Source of the DNA: Bacteroidota bacterium
GTDB taxonomy: Bacteria; Bacteroidota; Bacteroidia; NORP154
DNA: 7,947 bases
NCBI GenBank assembly: GCA_002401055.1
Contig: NVRZ01000135.1
Span: 1-7,947 of the forward strand
Direction: 5' to 3'
Shown here: positions 1 through 7,700 of the stretch, piece after piece
Layout of the letters: each line of letters begins with the position of its first letter
Position numbering within the stretch: position 1 is the first letter of the stretch
Notes under the pieces: model-generated
What the model was told of the DNA's origin: nothing
The model's database searches: none
Seen by the model: only the letters and a program-made list of their open reading frames with translations
Position numbers and translations under genes: made by a program

Positions 1-3000
1 GGCCACCGGTTTTCAACTTTTTTAATAATACCCTTTTGTTTTCCTTTTTTTCGCTTCGCTCTTTGTACAGAGCCTTCAGATTGATATCAACCCTATGCGA
101 AAGTAAGACAGCCGCCATATTATTCAATGTACGGAGGGCCGTAGATCCTTTATTATCAAATGGGACGGCTACATGATCTGTACCTTTCAATAACTCATCT
201 ATCCACCTTGAACAGGTTGAATTAGGACCTAACTCCACAAATATATTATGTCCATCTTCTACAACTTTTTCAACTAAAAATGGCCAGTCAATCTTCTGAC
301 AACAAACTTCGGCGGCGTTCTTTGCAAGGGCCTTTCTATTAACGGAAAGCGGTTTACCTGTTATACCTGAGTAGTATACTTTATCTGGTTTTATTTCAAG
401 CTTGAGATCATGCATTTCCAATAGTTGATCCATAACATTCCTGCAAAATTCATGGTGCACCACATTGTTGATCTTCATGGAAACAGCGGTGAGTCCAGCA
501 TCTTTTAACACTCTTTCAATATCCTTAGCGTGACCTGATATGATTATCTCAGTATGTGTATGAATGAAGGTGAGGTAAACACGCTCTTCCTTACCCTCTA
601 TATTCTTGTAAAACCATTCAGCCAATGAATCATATCCTTCCAAACCCTCAGGTAATTTAATCAAACTGCTCGTCCACGTCTCTCTGGCTTGCTTAGATGT
701 CACTCCCCATTCCTTCGCCAATAACTTCATCTCACCGCCCACATGCTCTCTGAATAGGGGAGCTTCAAGAAACTTCGTATCAGCTTGATGAGCATCCCAG
801 AGCCCTTGGCCATACCACATGGCGCTTGTTTCACCCATGCTACAGCCCATTGCAGAGTCGGCTTGCAAACCAATATAATGTTGTAGCACTGAAGTATAGA
901 CTGCGGAAAAACTACATCCGGCCGCCATCATTGGTAAGGCATTGGTTTGCAGTGCGAGCTCACGAGTTCTACGATCTTCCTCAGAAAGTTTGAATAAACT
1001 GCGGGGGTAAAGGTCAGAACTAAAAAAAGCATCTGAAATATCGTTCACCCTCGTCTTTACAAAATCATACATGGCAGGAAAAGCTTGAAACATACCTGTT
1101 CCCATGCCGGTGTATGCACTGCCCGAACCAGGATATACCAACATTGTTTTACCCTTATCTGAAAGCGGATTCGGTGTAAAATAGCTACCCATGGGCGTTT
1201 GTATGGCCTTCTTGGATTCAAATGACCCAGCCAATCCTTTCAGAAAGAAGTTTATCTCTATTGTGATATTGACCGTACTATTCGCGACCATACCAATTGC
1301 ATATTTGGGTTTCGGCACGATTTCTTCAAATATTTTGCAAGCGTCATTCGAAATAGAGTCCAGTGAAGATTCCTCCATTTTGATCTTAATTTTTTCTAAT
1401 TGACTAAGCAAATCGCCAACTGAATCTCCTCCTACAGGAACAATTCTGGCGCCACCATGTAAAAGGTATGGGCTCTTTTCAGTTGAGTGTGGATGATTGC
1501 CTTCAGATAAAATCATGTGAGTACAAGTTCCATCTGAGCCTATGCCACTTAGGGCTGCACGTAATTTACCCTGCCCCTTTTCAGGTATCCAGGGTCTTGA
1601 ATTTTCTGGTACGTAAAATGGGGTATTCTTAAAAGCCTCCGATTTACCAGGACCTTCCCAATTGGGTACACCTGATAAAAACCGATAGTATAAGGATAGC
1701 GATGTCTTGATGATCGATGCCATTCCCGAGGCGGAAAAGGTGTGTCCAATGTGGGCTTTGCTGCTACCCAACGCACATGTGAGTGCCGGTTTCTTCAAAC
1801 CATAGGCCTTGGTAAGTCCGCTTATTTCAGCTTTGTCCTCAGTGGAAATACCGCTGGCAGATAATTCTAGATATCCAATATCTGAAGGCTTTAGCTTTTG
1901 ACGAGTTAGCACCTCATTTGCAGCGGCTAAAACAGCTTTAGCACCTGCCTTGCCATGCAAGTTGGTGTGCTCAGACTGCACAATGGCCATATCATCGATG
2001 AGAGAATAGATTTTATTGCTCTTTGCATCACCTGATCGCTTTAGTACGATCGCGCCAGCTCCTTCGCCTGGAATCCACCCGTTTGTAGTCCAATTCCAGC
2101 CCATAGATGCACTTCCATCATTCATTTTATTAAGTGCTTGTCTGCTTATTACACTTTCCAAACTCCCAGTAAGATCAATTGCTCCCAAAACAACGGCATC
2201 TACTTCCCCCATAGAAAGTAAATTCCGCGCAATTTCCAACGCTTTGAATACTGCATTCTCGTTTGATGATACCGTGAACGAAGGGCCGGTGAAGTCCATT
2301 AATGAAGAAATCCGGCTGGACATAATATTGCCAATAAAACCGGTGTGCTCGCTAGGGGAATGATCTTCGTGCGCCCGGAATATCGAATTCTTCAAAAGGT
2401 CAGATAACTTACTTTCCCTGGCTTCGTCTAATTCTATGCCTGCACTTTCCAGAGCTTCATTGATCTGCCAGGACATATCCCACCTTCCCATTCGGTGATG
2501 AATTTCCAATTCGGACTCCATAGCAGTGATTACCGCGATATTGGCTCCCTGGCCAGCAAGGTCATTTAAGCCTGCATCGTCCATGGCGTCAGAGGCTACC
2601 TTTAGCATAAGTGTTTGCTGCAAAGTCAGTCTTTCTGCTTCTTTAGGCTGAATCTTGTAACGCATAATATTCAGCTCAAACTCATCAAGCCAGGCTCCAT
2701 TGATGTTTTCCCTATCTGGTAATTTGTATTTTTCTTGAAGGCTGCTCAATTCCTCCAAGCCCTTCCATCTCTCGTCGGAGAGTGGGCGAAAGTGTTGCAC
2801 GCCGTTAAAAAGCGAAATATAAAACTCATCCAGACTTGAACAATTTCCAAAATGCATTCCCATGCCGACAATTGCCAAAGACTCGTTTTTGGTTATCGAC
2901 TTCTTAACTTTTTTTGATTTTTCCTTTTCATTATAGGAAGAGAGAATGAGATGTGCGTTGGTACCTCCGAATCCAAAGGTGTTGATCGCAGCACAATGAT

Positions 3001-4282
3001 TCTTCCCAGGCCACGCAGTATTCTCCACGACAAGTTGATCGGGCCCTATCTGTTTATCATTTGAAGAAAGCGGCTCATTAACCTTTATCGTGGCAGGAAT
3101 TAGATTATTCTTCATGGAAAGAACAAGCTTCAGCATTCCAACCATTCCCGCCGAGGTGAGCAAATGGCCCATATTCGATTTCGCTGAACCAATCATCGGT
3201 TTCTGTCCATCTTTTCCCACGAAAAAATCTGAAATACTATTTAGTTCGGTTTTGTCGCCCAGTGGAGTACCTGTTGCATGGCATTCCAAATACTCTAGTT
3301 CTTCGGGTGATTTATCACACGCTTCATAAGCTCTCTCAAAAGCAAGCTTTTGTCCTTTAGGATTGGGACTCAACAAAAACTGCCCTGAACCATCATTCGA
3401 TAAACCAACGGCGTCAATTACCGCGTGAATAGTATCACCATCTCGCTTTGCATCTGACAATCGTTTAAGCACTAACATCCCTGCCCCTTCCGAAGAAGTG
3501 AGCCCACCAGAATCTTGCTGCATGGGCACCGAGGGCTCATCTTCCTTGGCATACGCATGAAAATAGGAGAAGCCCATATGAATAAATAAGGCGTCCGAAC
3601 CACTAACAGCTCCTGCCAGCATCATGTCTGCCTTACCAAGATTCAGCTCGTCACACGCAAGTTTTACTGCATATAAACTAGATGCGCACGCGGCGTCCAG
3701 CGAATAATGAGTTGCTTGCAAACCAACTGCCTGTGCTATCAGCGCAGAAGGCGCATTGGTCAGCAGTGTACTTTCAAAATCAGCTGCATAATTAGTTTTA
3801 TAAGCACTTACTTTCACGGTTTCCCCTATCAACTCACTGATTACCTGTTCTGTTAGCTCAGCATACAATGGTGCGAACAATTGCCGTGAGTGTTGCGAAG
3901 GAAAAGACAGGTTACCTACTACCACACCACATTTTGAAAGACTTTTACTGTTCCAATACCCGCTATCCTTCAGTGCCTCGCGCGCCACAAAAAGAGACCA
4001 TTGAAACTGATCTGCTTGCTTTGAAAGTAAATCTGCTTTGATCTCAAAACCTGTCGGGTCGAATTTAAAATCACGTATGAAACCACCTCTTAACGAATAA
4101 CAATGGTCCAGCTTTCCTTTTTTATCATCGAAAAATATATCAGGAGATACACCAAACTCGGCATCCGTAGAAGTTGTGACCAGGTCTTTGTTTTGAACCA
4201 GGTTATCCCAAAATTGATCAATGGTTTCCGAACCTGGAAACAGGCCACTCATACCAACTATAGCTATTCTCTCTTTTTTCAT
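1..4282 (-). CDS. pfaC: PfaC-like megasynthase subunit, KS-CLF-AT (3' end outside window)
   Basis: This is a type I iterative fatty acid/polyketide synthase subunit that condenses malonyl units on ACPs of the partner subunit, presumably in the cytoplasm. ATG at 4282 is certain as the start because an in-frame TAA lies directly upstream (4285-4283). At least 1427 codons are open to the window edge. Domains in order: ketosynthase, about residues 1-440, with DAAC(Cys199)ASS, ECH(His335)ATGT and NMGH(His373), a full Cys-His-His triad; a Lys-rich linker near 445-465; a second KS-like domain, about 466-930, with Glu675 in place of Cys and Ser808 in place of the first His, while His847 remains, hence a chain-length factor; an acyltransferase, about 1045-1370, with YPGSGSAYTGMG, nucleophile motif GCS(1148)MGE and a candidate His1277. 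The KS segment KADMMLAGAVSG fits PfaC as I recall it. The AT after the CLF is the myxobacterial Pfa3 order, which normally continues into DH-DH; that part is not visible. Several landmark motifs hundreds of codons apart share one frame, so no frameshift is seen. A secondary-lipid synthase with a non-PUFA product is possible. Confidence 0.9.
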   Translation of the reverse strand, partial: MKKERIAIVGMSGLFPGSETIDQFWDNLVQNKDLVTTSTDAEFGVSPDIFFDDKKGKLDHCYSLRGGFIRDFKFDPTGFEIKADLLSKQADQFQWSLFVAREALKDSGYWNSKSLSKCGVVVGNLSFPSQHSRQLFAPLYAELTEQVISELIGETVKVSAYKTNYAADFESTLLTNAPSALIAQAVGLQATHYSLDAACASSLYAVKLACDELNLGKADMMLAGAVSGSDALFIHMGFSYFHAYAKEDEPSVPMQQDSGGLTSSEGAGMLVLKRLSDAKRDGDTIHAVIDAVGLSNDGSGQFLLSPNPKGQKLAFERAYEACDKSPEELEYLECHATGTPLGDKTELNSISDFFVGKDGQKPMIGSAKSNMGHLLTSAGMVGMLKLVLSMKNNLIPATIKVNEPLSSNDKQIGPDQLVVENTAWPGKNHCAAINTFGFGGTNAHLILSSYNEKEKSKKVKKSITKNESLAIVGMGMHFGNCSSLDEFYISLFNGVQHFRPLSDERWKGLEELSSLQEKYKLPDRENINGAWLDEFELNIMRYKIQPKEAERLTLQQTLMLKVASDAMDDAGLNDLAGQGANIAVITAMESELEIHHRMGRWDMSWQINEALESAGIELDEARESKLSDLLKNSIFRAHEDHSPSEHTGFIGNIMSSRISSLMDFTGPSFTVSSNENAVFKALEIARNLLSMGEVDAVVLGAIDLTGSLESVISRQALNKMNDGSASMGWNWTTNGWIPGEGAGAIVLKRSGDAKSNKIYSLIDDMAIVQSEHTNLHGKAGAKAVLAAANEVLTRQKLKPSDIGYLELSASGISTEDKAEISGLTKAYGLKKPALTCALGSSKAHIGHTFSASGMASIIKTSLSLYYRFLSGVPNWEGPGKSEAFKNTPFYVPENSRPWIPEKGQGKLRAALSGIGSDGTCTHMILSEGNHPHSTEKSPYLLHGGARIVPVGGDSVGDLLSQLEKIKIKMEESSLDSISNDACKIFEEIVPKPKYAIGMVANSTVNITIEINFFLKGLAGSFESKKAIQTPMGSYFTPNPLSDKGKTMLVYPGSGSAYTGMGTGMFQAFPAMYDFVKTRVNDISDAFFSSDLYPRSLFKLSEEDRRTRELALQTNALPMMAAGCSFSAVYTSVLQHYIGLQADSAMGCSMGETSAMWYGQGLWDAHQADTKFLEAPLFREHVGGEMKLLAKEWGVTSKQARETWTSSLIKLPEGLEGYDSLAEWFYKNIEGKEERVYLTFIHTHTEIIISGHAKDIERVLKDAGLTAVSMKINNVVHHEFCRNVMDQLLEMHDLKLEIKPDKVYYSGITGKPLSVNRKALAKNAAEVCCQKIDWPFLVEKVVEDGHNIFVELGPNSTCSRWIDELLKGTDHVAVPFDNKGSTALRTLNNMAAVLLSHRVDINLKALYKERSEKKENKRVLLKKLKTGG

Positions 4283-4307
4283 TTAGCTCTAAATCCAATC
4301 GATTTAA

Positions 4308-4330
4308 GAACAAGGAACACCGATTAACGA
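4308..4330 (+). repeat. Left arm of imperfect inverted repeat flanking the four-helix-bundle gene
   Basis: Read on the plus strand, this arm has GAACAAGG (4308-4315), then seven extra bases AACACCG, then ATTAACGA (4323-4330). The right arm, read on the minus strand, has the same two blocks directly joined. The arm lies 20 bases beyond the stop of the four-helix-bundle gene and 25 bases upstream of the PfaC-like start. Confidence 0.7.
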
Positions 4331-4345
4331 TTTACGAATGATTAA

Positions 4346-4366
4346 TAATTCAATTTGATTGAATTA
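4346..4366. other. AT-rich hairpin over the four-helix-bundle stop codon
   Basis: TAATTCAA (4346-4353) and TTGAATTA (4359-4366) form an 8-bp stem with a five-base loop across the stop codon at 4352-4350. The stem is almost all A-T and no U-run follows in the transcribed direction, so it is not a convincing intrinsic terminator. It may be chance in AT-rich DNA or part of the cassette end. Confidence 0.3.
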
Positions 4367-4718
4367 AGTTCTTCTGAGCTGTCTCAACGCTTTTTACAAA
4401 AATCGAAATCAGTTCATTATTTTCTTTTAACGCCTTTTCAATTTTCGATTCTGTCCCGAACAACTTTGATCTGCGAATTATTTCCAGACAAATGAAGGTT
4501 TCACGCAATTCTTTTAATACAATTTTCATTTTATGGATAAAGTCTTTTCTAGACTCACCGCTTTGTGCTTCGCCATAATTTAAGGCTACCGAAGTACCCG
4601 AACGGACTAATTGTCCAGAGAGATGGCTCCCAGCTTTTGAAGTTTGTATTTCGCTTACTATCTCAATTATCAATACTGAAAATTCAATTAATCGTTCTTC
4701 TAAATCAAATTTGTTCAT
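4350..4718 (-). CDS. Four-helix-bundle protein, S23/23S rRNA intervening-sequence family
   Basis: This is a 122-residue, entirely helical-looking protein. It begins MNKFDLEERLIEFSV and carries a central motif with QLVRSGTSVALNYGEAQ, then KDFIHKMKIVLKELRET, which is the hallmark of the S23 / four-helix-bundle family (TIGR02436-like). The full family length is present. The family was first found as ORFs in intervening sequences of 23S rRNA genes and is related in fold to the Avd accessory protein of diversity-generating retroelements. Members form oligomeric bundles with a basic surface, and their molecular role is not established. ATG at 4718 is the only reasonable start, since an in-frame TGA lies two codons upstream (4724-4722) and AGGA at 4731-4728 is well spaced. 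The gene is co-oriented with, and lies between, two megasynthase genes, but nothing in it suggests a role in lipid synthesis. It is bracketed by inverted repeats, so it is probably a passenger insertion. Confidence 0.9.
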   Translation of the reverse strand: MNKFDLEERLIEFSVLIIEIVSEIQTSKAGSHLSGQLVRSGTSVALNYGEAQSGESRKDFIHKMKIVLKELRETFICLEIIRRSKLFGTESKIEKALKENNELISIFVKSVETAQKNLIQSN

Positions 4719-4727
4719 TATTCAAGT

Positions 4728-4731
4728 TCCT
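4728..4731 (-). promoter_or_regulatory. Ribosome binding site of the four-helix-bundle gene
   Basis: On the minus strand AGGA lies nine bases before the ATG at 4718. It is clearer than the signal before the PfaC-like gene, which has only a weak AGAG (4290-4287) close to its ATG. It supports independent translation of the four-helix-bundle gene. Confidence 0.5.
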
Positions 4732-4742
4732 AAAATCTTAAT

Positions 4743-4758
4743 TCGTTAATCCTTGTTC
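4743..4758 (-). repeat. Right arm of imperfect inverted repeat flanking the four-helix-bundle gene
   Basis: Read on the minus strand from 4758 this is GAACAAGGATTAACGA, matching both blocks of the left arm without its 7-base insert. It lies 24 bases upstream of the four-helix-bundle ATG and 40 bases after the PfaA-like stop. I recall similar AT-rich runs of the GAACAAGG...AACGAAT kind upstream of four-helix-bundle genes in Bacteroidota; that is memory and was not searched here. Confidence 0.7.
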
Positions 4759-4798
4759 GATATTCATGTGCACAAATACTCTGGGGAGAATAATAAAA

Positions 4799-7700
4799 TT
4801 AAGCCCATTGAAGTTCCTTGCTCATGGTAACTCGAGCATTGTAACTTTTCATATAAACGCTGCCAGTTTCGGCATCGAAAGCAGTAATGTCAGCTTCCAT
4901 TCCAAATTCATCTGAACTTATTACTTCCAACAACACATAAAATGGACGTCCAAAAGGAAGCACCTTATAGATATCTACCATCTCTGTACTCAGAGGCAAG
5001 CTCGCACAATCATGGTATCTTCTAATCCAAATCAATAAACTTTGGTACATCACATCAGTTAAAAATACATTCAGCTCTTTAACTGGAAACTGACCCTGAC
5101 GATTAGGGTCCACTCCTTCGTGTTCACAAAGCAGCAGTGTTCCTCCCTCATCCAGTTTTAAAATTTGCTTCACACCTCTAAAATCTGCACCGTGAAATAG
5201 TGTACCATCTTTATATATGATGGAAGCATCGGGATTAACGGCCTTCAAACTATGCAAGTCTGGTAGCGGCATGGAAGGTGCTGTAGGACGCGCACTGGCC
5301 AGATTAATTAGAGACCTGTAATGGTTTGTTGGAAGTGTTGCGCCGCTATCACTGCTAATCGTCACCTCAACCTGAATGATTTCGTCGGACTTCTGCAATT
5401 CTTTGACCTTAATTTGGTAATTATCCTGTTGATTTCCGTCGAACACAATACCTTTAAATAATGCTACCTGTTCCGCTCCAGTTAGATGAAAGCCGGGATA
5501 GAGATCGGCTGCGGACTGTGCCATCCATGTGGATGCATTGATAATTGGAAGTACAGCATTGCCCTGAATCACATGATGCTTCAAAAATGGATTCGACGAT
5601 TCCAACAATGTTCTGTGCATAATATAGGTCTTCAAAGGATCATTCGTAGCAGCCTTCGCCATTGGTAACGTGCCACCTAAAACCACCTGTTGCTGGTTCG
5701 CATATACATTGCTTAATTGATCTATCATCGCATGCGGTCCTTCATCAGTAGGAACCAATGACACGTTGTGCTCGTCAAATATTTTCTTTAGCTCTGGACT
5801 TACCATTCCGCTATCCCATGCACCCCAGTTTATAGATACAACATGCACATCTGGATGATTCTTTTTAAAGAGATGAGCCAATCTATTCAATATCTCGTTC
5901 GCGATCGCGTAGTCAGTTTGTCCAACATTTCCGTAAAATCCAGCTACTGATGAAAACAGTACCACGTGCTTAATATCCTCTATGTTAATGCATTGGGTTA
6001 CAGCGAGCAATCCTTGCACTTTTACGTCAAATACAGCGTCAAAGTCTGCTTCAGTTTTGTTTTCAATAAGCTTATCCGCTAATCTTCCAGCTCCATGAAC
6101 TATACCCGTAATGCCACCCAGTTTTGCAGTACACTTATCAACGGCAACTTTCAATACTTTCGCATCGGTAACATCTGCAGCAACATATTCAACCCTTGCT
6201 CCTTGATCAACAATAAACTGGAGATTGGCTTCGATTTCACGCTTGGCCAGCACATTTCCAACCATGCCCTGAACTGCTTTTGGTAATGGTTTCTCCCCAG
6301 CAGATATGAGGCTCTCCATAGCTTTTCTCTTCATTTCTATTTCATCTACAACGCCTACTGACCAATCAGGCTCAGTTGTTTGTAACTCTGAACGTCCAAC
6401 CAGAATAAAACTACATTTAAATGAAGAGGCCATTTGCTTAACGCAATCTGCTGTTACTCCACGGGCTCCACCTGTTACTAGGAAAACGCTCTTTCTTGTT
6501 ATAGAAGATTTAATTTTTTGGCCTTTCTTTATTCCAACCGTAGGCTTGGCCAACAAGGTGTAGCGTTTACCATCTGTACCGTAACTGGTATCTGTAACGC
6601 ACTGATCCGCATCGAACAACTCTGCATAGATATTCTGGGCTGCAGCTTTGGCATTTATTCCTGGTGCAATATCCGTTCCCCTGCAAAACACTTTGCTCCA
6701 CTCGAGGTTAAGACACTTGGTCAACCCAAATAATCCGCCACCAAACACCGATACATTACCGGGATTCTCAACGCCTAGCGCACCATCCATACGGGTAACA
6801 ATCATAAAGGCAGTTCTATGCTTTTCTGCAAGGCCATTTAGAGGCTCCTTCAAATATTTAGCGAGTATATAAACCGACTTAATTAGAGATTTCTCTCTAT
6901 CATATTGCATTCCCAATTTTCCCAACGGAAACCTTAGATGTGGATGCATGTGAATAAATTGACTCACAGCTCCTTTCATACCTGATATTGTGGCAGAAAT
7001 CGTTGAATCACTAGTATCTTTAAGATGAACTTCTGTAACACCTGATGGCAACCCATTTTTTCCAGGCTTGACCAGATCTGCAGGATAGCTAAGCACAGTT
7101 ACATTGTGGCCCTTGGATAAGAGCTCTAAACACAATTCAACCGTTGCAGCTGTGCCATCGTTTGTGATAAGTGTAATCTCACCCGGCTCAAGTATAACTT
7201 CAAGCCTGTCGGGTTCAGGAATATTTTTAAGAACAACTGCTGATCTGGGAACATTTGGATAGTTGCCCGTAACAGGCACAGTAACTTCTTCGTACTCGGG
7301 AATTACCTGGTTGGATTCAGCTGGTTTGCTCTTCTCCGATAACGTTAGCTCTTTTTTTTTTAACCCTACCTCGGGTGAATTGCCTACGACTGCCTTCGTC
7401 CCTCCTGCTTTATCCGAAATGTAATCCACGATTTGTTGTAGCGTTCTTAATTCTGCAAGTTCTTGTGGATTTACACCTTCAACTGATGGATTCGCTGCCG
7501 TCATGGCGCCAAAGATCTCTACTCGTTTGATTGAGTCGATTCCCAGGTCTGCTTCCATGTCCATGGTCAATTCCAACATCTCTGATGGATAGCCAGTCTT
7601 TTCAGCAATAACTTCAAGTAATAATTTCTCAATGCTTCCATTATCTGCAGAACCCTGTGGAGCCGTTACAGGTGGAGTTGATACAGGTGCTGGAGTTGGA

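Larger units (their letters stand above)
4308..4758 (-). mobile_element. Putative small cassette: four-helix-bundle gene between inverted repeats
   Basis: This 451-bp block holds one four-helix-bundle gene bounded by inverted GAACAAGG/ATTAACGA arms. Removing it would leave about 65 bp between the PfaA-like stop and the PfaC-like start, an ordinary operon gap, which is consistent with an insertion. No transposase is encoded, and I found no clear target-site duplication next to the arms. Any mobility would have to be in trans or ancestral. The boundaries and mobility are inference. Confidence 0.4.

Noticed and set aside
1191..3329. Open frames of 70-115 codons on the plus strand and a 75-codon frame on the minus strand (1549-1776)
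   Set aside because: They lie antisense to or out of frame with the PfaC-like gene, whose reading frame carries conserved KS, CLF and AT motifs throughout. Their translations show no family features.
4103..4327. Plus-strand 74-codon frame across the start of the PfaC-like gene
   Set aside because: It overlaps the conserved KS N-terminus (RIAIVGMSGLFPG) on the other strand and looks like low-complexity chance coding.
4346..4366. Intrinsic terminator between the four-helix-bundle gene and the PfaC-like gene
   Set aside because: The stem is nearly all A-T, overlaps the stop codon and has no U-run after it on the transcribed strand.
4350..4718. Diversity-generating retroelement accessory gene (Avd), since the fold family is shared
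   Set aside because: No reverse transcriptase, template repeat or variable repeat is visible, and the sequence matches the stand-alone S23 four-helix-bundle type better.
5486..6872. Plus-strand open frames of 60-85 codons opposite the KR-DH region
   Set aside because: They are antisense shadows of a strongly conserved KR-DH coding region, and I recognise no domain in them.
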